From a virus, in IMG/VR virus record IMGVR_UViG_3300027749_000026, positions 1-29,669 of that record: a stretch of DNA of 29,669 nucleotides. One strand, given 5' to 3'. The notes under the pieces are model-generated. The model did no database searches. It had not been told where the DNA came from and worked only from the letters and a program-made list of their open reading frames with translations. Positions 15,512 to 21,564 of the stretch are shown piece by piece. Position 1 is the stretch's first letter. Each line of letters begins with the position of its first letter. The position numbers and the translations under genes are program-made.

Positions 15512-15666
15512 TATTCTTCACTTCTTTGCTTGAACCATTTGTTTGTTTCAACTTCCAATTGTTGATGAAAATAATAAGGTCTTAAACCATTTGCTATGCA
15601 ATAAATTATTTTGTTTTTTAAGAAAAAAAGTCTTTTCTCTATTTTCCTTGACTTATCTTGTTTCAT
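15493..15666 (-). CDS. 57-residue basic protein ending in KQQEQ
   Basis: This protein begins MKQDKSRKIEKRLFFLKNKI and ends YKQQEQ. It is very basic at the N-terminus, with a hydrophobic-aromatic middle (KIIYCIANGLRPYYFH). Its ATG overlaps the stop of the upstream gene (ATGA), and its start is preceded by a copy of the repeated A-rich element (AAACAACAAAAACAATG). The same element, without an ATG, forms its own end. The coupling and the shared element argue that it is real. I do not recognise a family; a nucleic-acid-binding or host-directed early protein is possible. Confidence 0.55.
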   Translation of the reverse strand: MKQDKSRKIEKRLFFLKNKIIYCIANGLRPYYFHQQLEVETNKWFKQRSEEYKQQEQ

Positions 15667-15884
15667 TGTTTTTGTTGTTTTAGTTCGGGTCTCATTGGTT
15701 CTTCGTTCTGATTACCATCATCCCATCCTTGTGAATAACCATAGTTAGTATCTTCTTGGCGTTGCTCCTTCTCCATTTCTTTGGCTTTTTCAAAGATTTG
15801 GTCAAAAGTCATATTTTCATACCAATACTCATCACACATTAATTTCTCTTTAATGTACTCTACTGCTGTTAATTTCTCTTTCAT
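15663..15884 (-). CDS. Small early protein of the TAVEYI family (paralogue of the 78-residue gene)
   Basis: I chose ATG 15884 (73 residues, MKEKLTAVEYIKEKLM) and not the upstream in-frame ATG at 15899, because 15884 directly follows the repeated A-rich element. It resembles the product at 16092-16328: both start with TAVEYxxxKL, have a short acidic middle, then an (E)KAxEMEKEQ segment, and end in KQQ(E/K)Q. The two are probably a diverged duplication. I recognise the TAVE(W/Y) pattern from small proteins common in flavobacterial phages, of unknown function. The gene overlaps the end of the previous gene by 35 bases. Confidence 0.6.
   Translation of the reverse strand: MKEKLTAVEYIKEKLMCDEYWYENMTFDQIFEKAKEMEKEQRQEDTNYGYSQGWDDGNQNEEPMRPELKQQKQ
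15664..15680 (-). repeat. Repeated start-site element (variant AAACAACAAAAACAATG)
   Basis: The coding strand ends in the ATG of the 57-residue gene and at the same time encodes the C-terminal KQQKQ of the upstream gene. It differs from the 16093 and 16326 copies by one base (A for G). Confidence 0.8.
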
Positions 15885-16095
15885 TGTTCTTGTTATCAAT
15901 GTGAATTAAAAAACTTGTCTTCCGTTTTAATGTAGGATACTGACTCAATAGCCATAGGGTTAACTCATCTTGTTCTGAGTCATCAATGTGGAACTCTGCA
16001 TAGGTATGCACCTTGTGTCCTTGTAGGATTTCATCTTGTTGTAAATGCTGTGGAATATCCGACAACTTAATTACTGATTTTGTTATTCTTTTCAT
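15850..16095 (-). CDS. 81-residue early protein of unknown function
   Basis: This protein begins MKRITKSVIKLSDIPQHLQQDEILQG and ends in a charged tail (NKNNEREINSSRVH). A middle segment (HTYAEFHIDDSEQDELTLWLLSQYP) looks alpha/beta. Its ATG overlaps the previous stop (ATGA) and sits right behind a perfect copy of the repeated element AAACAACAAGAACAATG. No signal peptide, membrane segment or known motif is visible. Confidence 0.55.
   Translation of the reverse strand: MKRITKSVIKLSDIPQHLQQDEILQGHKVHTYAEFHIDDSEQDELTLWLLSQYPTLKRKTSFLIHIDNKNNEREINSSRVH
15882..15894 (-). repeat. Repeated start-site element (short copy AACAAGAACAATG)
   Basis: This copy precedes and includes the ATG of the 73-residue gene. 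It matches the other copies for 13 bases and then diverges. Confidence 0.75.
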
Positions 16096-16328
16096 TGTTC
16101 TTGTTGTTTAGTTAATAATTCTTCTGCTTCTTCTCTCCAAGCGGTAAAGCAATTTGCATCGTCATTTTCTGCCTTATCAAAGCCTTTGTAAAAACATCTT
16201 TTACCAAAAGCAATCATTTGCTCTTTCTCCATTTCTAAGGCTTTTTCAATTGCATTATAGATATGTTCATCTAATGGCACTTCGGTGTCAAATAACTTGC
16301 TTACTAAATATTCTACTGCTGTTGTCAT
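16092..16328 (-). CDS. 78-residue early protein of the TAVEYL family
   Basis: This protein begins MTTAVEYLVSKLFDTEVPLDEHI, then EKALEMEKEQMIAFGKRCFYKG, and ends LLTKQQEQ. It is mostly helical and acidic. It is similar in layout to the product at 15663-15884 and probably its paralogue. Its ATG follows a full copy of the repeated A-rich element (16326-16345), and its last codons form the next copy, so the element is both coding and a start site. The 79-base gap upstream holds no gene and no clear promoter or terminator. Confidence 0.62.
   Translation of the reverse strand: MTTAVEYLVSKLFDTEVPLDEHIYNAIEKALEMEKEQMIAFGKRCFYKGFDKAENDDANCFTAWREEAEELLTKQQEQ
16093..16110 (-). repeat. Repeated start-site element TAAACAACAAGAACAATG
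   Basis: This full copy overlaps the end (KQQEQ plus stop) of the 78-residue gene and the ATG at 16095. It is identical over 17-18 bases to the copy at 16326. Confidence 0.85.
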
Positions 16329-16345
16329 TGTTCTTGTTGTTTAAA
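16326..16345 (-). repeat. Repeated start-site element, first copy in the transcript
   Basis: The coding strand reads TTTAAACAACAAGAACAATG, ending in the ATG of the 78-residue gene. Here it is not part of an upstream coding sequence, so its conservation cannot be due to protein coding alone. Confidence 0.85.
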
Positions 16346-16407
16346 GTTATCCGTGTTTTACTTAATTAATATCATTTCTATTTAAGATATGTGGTAAAAA
16401 TTGCCAC

Positions 16408-16602
16408 TTATTCTTTATTGATTTGTTTCTCCCACTCATCATTCTCTTTCCACTCATCCACTATCTCAAGGTTACCACTGAATACATATCCAGTCGCTTT
16501 TAATAGTCCTTCACACATTCTTAATGCTTCGTCAAGGTCAACATCATTATGTGGAACTTCGTGTGTTACCGTGTGTTCGTATTGTTCGATTGTTATTTTC
16601 AT
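16408..16602 (-). CDS. 64-residue acidic early protein
   Basis: This protein begins MKITIEQYEHTVTHEVPHNDVDLDEALRMCEGLL and ends in a Trp/Glu-rich tail. It looks like a small alpha/beta domain. Its ATG overlaps the stop of the HNH gene (ATGA). I recall similar short proteins (an ITIEQY start and a central GLL segment) in many phages, with no function assigned. No catalytic motif is visible. Confidence 0.5.
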   Translation of the reverse strand: MKITIEQYEHTVTHEVPHNDVDLDEALRMCEGLLKATGYVFSGNLEIVDEWKENDEWEKQINKE

Positions 16603-17204
16603 TTGTCTTTGGTTTTAAATTCGTCTTTTAGTCGTTGGTATTCACTAAGTCTTTTAATCCATTTTAAAAAATCTTCTTCTGAGTTATTGTTTTTTGCTAT
16701 GTTACACATCTTACAACAAGATACAATATTATCATTTTCATATCCTCTTGAATTATCAACTCTATCAATTCCATTATAAGTTACATTATAATAAGACTTC
16801 CAAAATAAATTTGATGGTTCTATTCCGCAATAATGACAATTAGATTTCATAATGTTTACTGCATAATCAAAGTCAATATTAAAATTTAATTTTCTTGATC
16901 TTGCGTTTTGCTTATATCTTGAAAAAACACTTCTATATCCTCCATCTTGTTTTGCAATTTTATGTCGTGATTTTATAGAATTTTCAGCTGATTTTGTAGG
17001 TGTTAAACATCCGCAAGATTTCTTTTTATCACAAGTTAATGCTCCAGTATTTGCTTCAGTCATATTACCACAATCGCATTTACATGACCACATTCTTTTT
17101 TTATGGTATTTACTTTTATCTCCGTACACTCTACTTGGTAATTTTTCAACTACAACAAGCATATTGTAACGCATACCAATTAAATCAAGTTGTTTTGCTC
17201 CCAT
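16599..17204 (-). CDS. HNH endonuclease with N-terminal zinc-binding module
   Basis: The 201-residue protein has a first zinc-type module at about 40-66 (CKCDCGN ... CDKKKSCGC), then an HNH domain with CHYCG (Cys123, Cys126), IDRVDNSRGYENDNIVSCC (about 146-164) and CKMC closing the second Cys pair. This layout is known from free-standing homing-type endonucleases of phages. It probably cuts DNA and may spread itself into related genomes. Its AT content looks higher than that of its neighbours, and it interrupts a run of tiny early genes, both fitting a later arrival. It overlaps the previous gene by 20 bases and is coupled to the next. A packaging role is less likely here because terminase is far away. 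Confidence 0.78.
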   Translation of the reverse strand: MGAKQLDLIGMRYNMLVVVEKLPSRVYGDKSKYHKKRMWSCKCDCGNMTEANTGALTCDKKKSCGCLTPTKSAENSIKSRHKIAKQDGGYRSVFSRYKQNARSRKLNFNIDFDYAVNIMKSNCHYCGIEPSNLFWKSYYNVTYNGIDRVDNSRGYENDNIVSCCKMCNIAKNNNSEEDFLKWIKRLSEYQRLKDEFKTKDK

Positions 17205-17403
17205 CTTTCTCTATTCTATTAATTGCAGCTTCACAATACAAAGCGAAATCCATTGCCTCAGCTTGTGCTTCTCTAAGCCAATTTACAAGACTGTAATCTT
17301 CTCTTTCTAGCGTAGTCTTGTACTTGTTTATTCCTACTTGACTTCGTTCAGCAAATCTGCTTAAAACACGTATTACTATTTGGTCTTCTATTAGTTGGTT
17401 CAT
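17185..17403 (-). CDS. Small helical protein, possibly MazG-like fragment
   Basis: This 72-residue protein begins MNQLIEDQIVIRVLSRFAERSQ. The segment VNWLREAQAEAMDFALYCEAAI resembles the E-x-x-D helix of MazG-like or dNTP-hydrolase-associated phage proteins, but it is too short for a full enzyme. It overlaps both neighbours by 4 and 20 bases. The HNH gene begins within its last codons. The functional link to nucleotide metabolism is weak inference. Confidence 0.5.
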   Translation of the reverse strand: MNQLIEDQIVIRVLSRFAERSQVGINKYKTTLEREDYSLVNWLREAQAEAMDFALYCEAAINRIEKDGSKTT

Positions 17404-17588
17404 AATGTTATTAATATGTTTTTTTCTTCGCTTATTTCTATTTCGTAATGAACTGATTCATTTATACCCTCACAAAGTTGGTATAAGTGTCCGTGTTCTG
17501 TTATTCTTATTTGTGTTACTATTCTTTGAAATTGTCTTTCGTCTGTTTTTAAATAAACTATTTGACCTATTTTATATAAATAATTCAT
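17400..17588 (-). CDS. 62-residue beta-rich protein of unknown function
   Basis: This protein begins MNYLYKIGQIVYLKTDERQFQRIVTQI and has a repeated strand pattern ending in HYEIEISEEKN. It looks like a small SH3-like barrel. I recognise the (I/V)GxIVYLKTD start from small proteins frequent in Bacteroidetes phages and elements, without a known role. Four-base ATGA overlaps link it to the exonuclease gene before and the helical gene after. Confidence 0.52.
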   Translation of the reverse strand: MNYLYKIGQIVYLKTDERQFQRIVTQIRITEHGHLYQLCEGINESVHYEIEISEEKNILITL

Positions 17589-18256
17589 AAGAAATTAATT
17601 AAGGTGTTGTAATACTCTCTGCAAAGCTCTACCTGTTCTTTGATTCTTTCTATAACTGCTTCGTCTTTCTGTACGTAGAATACCTTTACACGTCTGTTCT
17701 TTGGAATGTGGCTAAATATATGCTTCTTTTGAATCTCATCTCTTAGGTCTAAACTTTCTTCCATTAAGTTTAACTTCCAGTGAGTACGTCTAATCTCATC
17801 CTCAACCATTAGTTCTGGTGTATCAACTAAACAGTAACATAACATTGACTGTTGTTTACCTGTTAGCCACATATATCCTTGCAGTTGATAGTAGTAATCT
17901 TTTGTAGGTATCTCAGTTTCAAAAAACGGAAAGGTAGAACCATCCCAAGAGGATTTTACATCTAGTAGAACTTGCTCCGTGTTTACGTCAGGTGTTCCAG
18001 TGATCCATTCGTTTTGATAGAACTCCTCGTTTTTGTAAATGAATCCTACGTCTAACACTTCGTTGACTAAGTTAATTGATTGGTTTTCTACTTCGTTTCC
18101 TTTGTCTGTGTAACGTGAGCTGAACTCTTTTCTGATTCCGTATTTATCCTGCAAGACCATCTCGTGAATGTATGTCTTTGCAGTCTGTGAAAGCACCTCC
18201 GACTTATTACGAGGTGCTGACATAATTTTTCCTATAGCAGAGCATCTAACTTTCAT
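17585..18256 (-). CDS. PD-(D/E)XK exonuclease of YqaJ/lambda-exo type
   Basis: This 223-residue protein carries the exonuclease motifs in order: an early GNEVE (Glu55), ITGTPDV (Asp90), LLDVKSS (Asp99, Lys101) and YYYQLQGYMWLTG (Gln124). These form the metal-binding D...D-x-K core and the Gln motif of YqaJ and lambda-exonuclease-like enzymes. They resect one strand of double-stranded DNA ends so that an annealing protein can bind. The ERF-type gene lies directly upstream with an ATGA overlap. Together they make a two-protein recombination system. The C-terminal third is helical and charged. I see no missing key residue. Confidence 0.75.
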   Translation of the reverse strand: MKVRCSAIGKIMSAPRNKSEVLSQTAKTYIHEMVLQDKYGIRKEFSSRYTDKGNEVENQSINLVNEVLDVGFIYKNEEFYQNEWITGTPDVNTEQVLLDVKSSWDGSTFPFFETEIPTKDYYYQLQGYMWLTGKQQSMLCYCLVDTPELMVEDEIRRTHWKLNLMEESLDLRDEIQKKHIFSHIPKNRRVKVFYVQKDEAVIERIKEQVELCREYYNTLINFL

Positions 18257-18771
18257 AGTGCGTTGAGTATATCAATTTGACCTTCCGTTAAACTAAACTT
18301 CGCTTCTAAAGACTCACGTGTTATCTTTCCTTCTGTTACAGCTTTGACTGCATCTTGGAATCTTTTAGCGTCTAAGGTTTGTTTCTTAGGTTCGTTTTTT
18401 ACTTGCTCTCCTCCCGCATCAGTATCTTTGTCAGTAACTAATCCTAGCATTGAGCTGATAGCATATCTACGAATGTAAGTGATTGCAGAACCTAAAACTT
18501 GGAAGTCGTTCATTCCTTTGAGTTGTACGTTCTGAGGAATGTTTGTAGAGCTTTGTATCTGCTCTCCTGATTCAACGTGAAATAGAATCGTTAAGACATC
18601 TCCTTCGTTAATTAACTGAGTAAATCCTAATCCGTGTTTTTTTAGTAACGGATTGATAACACTAAAAATTTTCGGTAAATCCGAGTAAGAATATCCATAG
18701 CCTTGAGTAGCTTTGTGGATCACTGGTACTTCTTGTTGGAACGATGCCAACGACTTAAATAAATTTTTCAT
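18253..18771 (-). CDS. ERF-family single-strand annealing protein
   Basis: I chose ATG 18771 (172 residues, MKNLFKSLASFQQEVPVIHKATQGYGYSY). The upstream in-frame start at 18807 would overlap the end of the NinG gene and adds residues unlike the family. The core has YSYSDLPKIFSVINPLLKKHGLGF, a middle strand region with MNDFQVLGSAITYIRRYA and LGLVTDKDTDAG, all typical of ERF proteins. The C-terminal 45 residues form a charged helical tail that may bind partners. ERF proteins anneal complementary single strands, working here with the exonuclease downstream. A -7-type promoter box (18794-18801) precedes the start. Confidence 0.8.
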   Translation of the reverse strand: MKNLFKSLASFQQEVPVIHKATQGYGYSYSDLPKIFSVINPLLKKHGLGFTQLINEGDVLTILFHVESGEQIQSSTNIPQNVQLKGMNDFQVLGSAITYIRRYAISSMLGLVTDKDTDAGGEQVKNEPKKQTLDAKRFQDAVKAVTEGKITRESLEAKFSLTEGQIDILNAL

Positions 18772-18793
18772 AATAAATTGGTTTTTGTTTATA

Positions 18794-18801
18794 CAAAGAT
18801 A
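18794..18801 (-). promoter_or_regulatory. Candidate -7 box before the recombination genes
   Basis: The coding strand reads TATCTTTG, an exact TAnnTTTG match, in the 35-bp gap between the NinG and ERF genes and 22 bases upstream of the chosen ERF start. No TTG -33 element is obvious at 17-23 bases. It may give a second, internal early promoter. Confidence 0.4.
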
Positions 18802-18806
18802 TAACA

Positions 18807-19328
18807 TTATTTCATATCTCGCACTAAATCTTTATATTTTTTTATAATTTCTTTTAGTTCGTCTTTTGTCCATTTTTTTGTAACGTGTCTTTTTGCTTCC
18901 AGTTCATCAAATCTTTTTTGTCCGATTTTAGAACATAGTCTTGTTCGATATTCCAACAAGTTACCTGATAAGAATTGATTGCAGGTGATGCAACTTGAAT
19001 GCACATTGTCTTCATCAAAGCGAACGTTATGGTGATTGTTTGCATTCCAAAAGTGAGAAGCATTTACTCTACCTGTTATTGGTTTATCGCAAGATATACA
19101 AGGCAATCCTTTATCTCGTAAATTTATGTACTTGTTAAAAACCATCTGAGCTGCCTTTAAAATGTCTTGAACTGTTTCCAACTCAGCTTTCATTTTCTGC
19201 TTAGTCTTTTGCCATTGCTTTGCTTTGATTTCATCAGAGAAAGCTCTTAAGCAAATTGATTCAGTGCAGTATTTCATGTTAAATCTGATAGGTTCAAACT
19301 TTTGTTTGCAGTTTTTACACCTTGGCAT
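18807..19328 (-). CDS. ninG: NinG/Rap-like recombination protein
   Basis: This 173-residue protein matches the lambda NinG family. It begins MPRCKNCKQKFEPIRFNMKYC with a first zinc site (Cys4, Cys7, Cys21, Cys26), a central helical region, then LPCISCDK (Cys77, Cys80), ASHFW (His92) and a final NVHSSCITCN (His110, Cys113, Cys116), and ends in a basic helix. In lambda, the family member Rap (NinG) is a structure-specific nuclease that cleaves recombination intermediates. Here it lies upstream of the annealing protein and exonuclease, completing a recombination set. It shares one base with the preceding gene (TAATG). Confidence 0.82.
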   Translation of the reverse strand: MPRCKNCKQKFEPIRFNMKYCTESICLRAFSDEIKAKQWQKTKQKMKAELETVQDILKAAQMVFNKYINLRDKGLPCISCDKPITGRVNASHFWNANNHHNVRFDEDNVHSSCITCNQFLSGNLLEYRTRLCSKIGQKRFDELEAKRHVTKKWTKDELKEIIKKYKDLVRDMK

Positions 19329-19582
19329 TAATCTACAATTATTGATTCAACAAATTGACGGAATCTAATCTGCAAGTCAACTTGTTGCTCGTAGATTTGC
19401 TCTCGGTTATCTCCGTAAATACTTAAAACTTGGTCATCTACTCGTCTGATTTCTTGCATTAACATATTTGCTTTGCGTTTTAGGTCTCGTTTAAATACTG
19501 ATTGGTCGTTTAGGTCTTCAATCCAATCTGCTAATACTGGTAATACTGCACATAACGCTACTAATTTATGCTCCTTTCTCAT
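19328..19582 (-). CDS. 84-residue helical protein of unknown function
   Basis: This protein begins MRKEHKLVALCAVLPVLADWIEDLND. It is largely helical with a hydrophobic N-terminal stretch (VALCAVLPVLADWI), too short and charged at its ends to be a clear membrane segment. The remainder is charged with a coiled-coil look (REQIYEQQVDLQIRFRQFVE). Overlaps of four bases and one base link it to its neighbours. I do not recognise a family. A helicase- or recombination-associated factor is possible by position. Confidence 0.5.
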   Translation of the reverse strand: MRKEHKLVALCAVLPVLADWIEDLNDQSVFKRDLKRKANMLMQEIRRVDDQVLSIYGDNREQIYEQQVDLQIRFRQFVESIIVD

Positions 19583-19875
19583 AATTCTAAATTTTGGTAT
19601 TTAAGTTCGTGTTCAAGTTCTTCAATTCTTTTCTTTAGTTCTCCGTTTATATGCAGACATCTGTTAATTTCTCGTCCGTGTAAACGTAGTTCTATCTCAA
19701 GTTCTACTATTGCTAACTGCACCTGCTTTAAATCGTTCTCAGTGTCTCTAGCTCCGTTGATGTACGCTGATGCTTCAGGTCGTTTCTCCTGTAATTCTTC
19801 TCTTGTTAGCTTTACTTTCCAAATGTTCTTTTGAATAAGTCCTTTGATGTAAAGTAGTTTTAATCCTATGTCCAT
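19579..19875 (-). CDS. 98-residue coiled-coil protein after the helicase
   Basis: This protein begins MDIGLKLLYIKGLIQKNIWKVKLTREELQEKRPEASAYINGAR and from about residue 46 is a near-continuous heptad pattern with Leu, Glu and Lys (VELEIELRLHGREINRCLHI; RIEELEHELKYQNLEL). Long coiled coils commonly give dimers. It overlaps the helicase stop by 10 bases, so it is likely made along with it. A helicase-loading or adaptor role is inference. Confidence 0.5.
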   Translation of the reverse strand: MDIGLKLLYIKGLIQKNIWKVKLTREELQEKRPEASAYINGARDTENDLKQVQLAIVELEIELRLHGREINRCLHINGELKKRIEELEHELKYQNLEL

Positions 19876-20795
19876 CCTTTGTTGTTTAATGCGTTTAACT
19901 TCTGTTCTGTCATTGTAATTTTAGCTTGGAATGGTTCTTTCACTCTGTATGGTTTCAAAGGGTCTTTTCCGTGTATTTCAAATCCGATTCCTTTGTTAAA
20001 ATCACACACTACAGGCTCATCCATTCCTGTATGTTTACCTCCTGTTTCCATATCCTTAACTTTTTCTACTTGTACCCACGTTTTGTATTTTAACTCAGGA
20101 TGTTTAATTAATCTATGGATAACAATCATATCGTCACATCTGTTTAAGAATGCTTTACCTCCTTCTATGTGGTCTTTTAATGGTGCTTTAAGGTGCCCTT
20201 TTAGTTCTCCGTCAGCATACAAGTTACCTGTTCTACCTGATTCAGTATTTGGATGCGTGTTTATGTAGATTGTCATTCCTGTCTGATTAACAAATTGTCT
20301 TGCTTGATTCATAAATTCGTAATTTCCCGCAAAGCTCATTTCTCTATCAAGTCCTGTAAATGGATCAATCAATCCAACATCTGCTCCACTATCTTTAAAT
20401 AACTTTAAGATATCAGCGGGTTTGTAAAGTTGTGCGTTATCAATGAACATAAATGACTGTTCTAAAAATGCAAGGTCTCCACTAATTTGAGAATGGCTAA
20501 GTTCTTTGAATGGTTTACCTCTGTACATCTGTATCATATCACGCAGGATTTGTCCTTTCTGATTCTCACCACTCCAAATGCAGAACGTTAAATTGTGTTT
20601 AAGTGCCAGTGTAAGAAAGTACCAATTAATCCAATACGTTTTACCTACGTTATCGTGTCCTAAAATAATGTTTAGTTGCTTAGGTTTAAATCTTAGATGC
20701 TCATCTAAGAAGCAGTCTAATCCTAATCCTTGTTTTATCTTTCCGTCTTTTACATCTAGTAAATATTGTAGCGAATCTCCTTGTTTTAGTATCAT
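19866..20795 (-). CDS. DnaB-like replicative helicase / RecA-fold ATPase
   Basis: This 309-residue protein has the RecA-type ATPase core: Walker A GHDNVGKT (46-53), the catalytic Glu region WSGENQKGQ (Glu77), Walker B DVGLIDPFTG (Asp144) and an NTHP motif (about 179-182) like the sensor of DnaB helicases. It lacks the N-terminal primase-binding domain of full DnaB, as in several small phage helicases. It follows a DnaD/Phg_2220-like gene, so the pair likely loads the replication fork. The last 45 residues are polar and may be a partner-binding tail. A RecA- or RadA-like ATPase is the alternative. Confidence 0.72.
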   Translation of the reverse strand: MILKQGDSLQYLLDVKDGKIKQGLGLDCFLDEHLRFKPKQLNIILGHDNVGKTYWINWYFLTLALKHNLTFCIWSGENQKGQILRDMIQMYRGKPFKELSHSQISGDLAFLEQSFMFIDNAQLYKPADILKLFKDSGADVGLIDPFTGLDREMSFAGNYEFMNQARQFVNQTGMTIYINTHPNTESGRTGNLYADGELKGHLKAPLKDHIEGGKAFLNRCDDMIVIHRLIKHPELKYKTWVQVEKVKDMETGGKHTGMDEPVVCDFNKGIGFEIHGKDPLKPYRVKEPFQAKITMTEQKLNALNNKGWT

Positions 20796-20797
20796 AG

Positions 20798-21436
20798 TTA
20801 TTTATTTAAGATTGCTAATATACTATCACTTTCTGTAACAATGGTTCTATCTGCGTATTTATCTAACGTCTCAGCTCTACTAAAGAACTCAGGTGTGCAA
20901 TACTGGTAGTTGTTTTCTTTGTGGTATTGATTCTCTTTGCAGTTTTTGATAGCATTTATAATATCCTCTTTTTTATATCCGTCTTTTAGACGTGCTTTGT
21001 ATGAACGTTGTATCTTATCAGAGACTACTTTAAAGTTTCTACCAAAAGATTTATTAACAAATTCAAGCAACGCTTGATAGTCTATATTATCTATTACATT
21101 AACATTATCATTAACATTAACATTATCAGCTATTTTTGCTATGCTACTAATGCGTTTGCTATCATTTGCTATCTCTTGCCATCGTTTGTTAGCTCCTGCT
21201 ATTCCTGCTTCACTTCTTTTCACTCGCTTTTCTTCAAATAATTTAAGGTCACGTTTCAACTGTTGCTTGATTGGTTCAAATGCAATCTCAACAATTAAGT
21301 CATCACTGGAAGGATTCTCATCATTGACGTAACTGTAAATATGTTTGATTAATTTACCTGCAATTTCATCAGGTAGTTTGTTCCATAAGTCCTTTTGATC
21401 AACGTAAAGGATAAACGATTTTTTGTCTTTTGCCAT
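20798..21436 (-). CDS. Replication initiation protein, DUF6291-type N-terminus and Phg_2220-like C-terminus
   Basis: I chose ATG 21436 (212 residues, MAKDKKSFILYVDQKDLWNKL) because an upstream start at 21466 lies within the terminator. The N-terminal 70 residues are of a Bacteroidetes phage type that I associate with DUF6291. A linker (about 95-118) holds DNVNVNDNVNVIDNI. The C-terminal 95 residues (ALLEFVNKSFGRNFKVVSDK ... EFFSRAETLDKYAD) resemble the Phg_2220_C or DnaD-like domain of phage replication proteins. It probably binds the origin and brings in the helicase encoded next, two bases on. The hexamer repeat coding for the linker (21094-21128) could be origin iterons, as in lambda O. 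A leader RNA with a terminator precedes the gene. Confidence 0.68.
   Translation of the reverse strand: MAKDKKSFILYVDQKDLWNKLPDEIAGKLIKHIYSYVNDENPSSDDLIVEIAFEPIKQQLKRDLKLFEEKRVKRSEAGIAGANKRWQEIANDSKRISSIAKIADNVNVNDNVNVIDNIDYQALLEFVNKSFGRNFKVVSDKIQRSYKARLKDGYKKEDIINAIKNCKENQYHKENNYQYCTPEFFSRAETLDKYADRTIVTESDSILAILNK
21094..21128. repeat. Hexamer repeats inside the replication gene (possible iterons)
   Basis: On the plus strand six near-tandem units occur: TTACA, then TTAACA, TTATCA, TTAACA, TTAACA and TTATCA. The 12-mer TTAACATTATCA appears twice (21099-21110 and 21117-21128). They encode an Asn/Val/Asp linker between two domains, where protein sequence is free to vary. AT-rich direct repeats in a replication gene are a known phage origin layout. 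Confidence 0.7.
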
Positions 21437-21454
21437 CTGCAAAAATTTAAGTAA

Positions 21455-21508
21455 TAAAAAAGCCACTTTAAATCCTGAGCCTTCGACCTCTCATTCATTA
21501 AAATGGCT
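21455..21508 (-). terminator. Rho-independent terminator with a large structured loop, upstream of the replication gene
   Basis: The coding-strand stem is 11 bp (21508-21498 with 21471-21461, one G-U pair) and is followed by a T run. Its loop is not empty: a 4-bp helix TGAG/CTCA closes a 10-base loop AGGTCGAAGG. It lies between the DnaA-IV-like gene and the start of the replication gene, so it must be read through, or the replication gene needs separate expression. Confidence 0.8.
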
Positions 21509-21546
21509 AAATAATACCGTAGGATTTATAATGTCGAAGGAATCCT
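21455..21546 (-). ncRNA. Candidate small structured RNA or attenuating leader with kissing hairpins
   Basis: A -7 box TATCTTTG at 21550-21557 predicts a start near 21543-21546, and the terminator ends at 21455, so a transcript of about 90 nt is expected. Hairpin 1 pairs AGGATT (21546-21541) with AATCCT (21526-21521) and shows CCTTCGAC (21540-21533) in its loop. Hairpin 2 is the terminator, whose apical loop shows GTCGAAGG (21487-21480). The two 8-base loop segments are perfectly complementary. A second AGGATTTA (21476-21469) can also pair with TAAATCCT (21528-21521), which would form a pseudoknot with the loop pairing. Such competing pairings suggest a switch deciding whether the replication gene is transcribed. 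No protein is encoded. I know of no described family; the structure is inferred by eye. Confidence 0.5.
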
Positions 21547-21549
21547 GTA

Positions 21550-21557
21550 CAAAGATA
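21550..21557 (-). promoter_or_regulatory. Candidate promoter -7 box for the structured RNA
   Basis: The coding strand reads TATCTTTG, an exact TAnnTTTG match and identical to the box at 18794-18801. It lies just before the last codons of the DnaA-IV-like gene end (stop 21565). There is no good TTG -33; a TTT occurs at about the right distance. It would start RNA right at the first hairpin arm. Confidence 0.45.
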
Positions 21558-21564
21558 ACGAAAC

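Noticed and set aside
15493-16345. A CRISPR-like array from the repeated A-rich element
   Set aside because: The copies are spaced irregularly by whole genes, sit at start codons and have no repeat-spacer structure or cas genes.
18854-19063. A 69-codon minus-strand frame within the NinG gene
   Set aside because: It is an out-of-frame overlap with a gene whose zinc motifs are intact.
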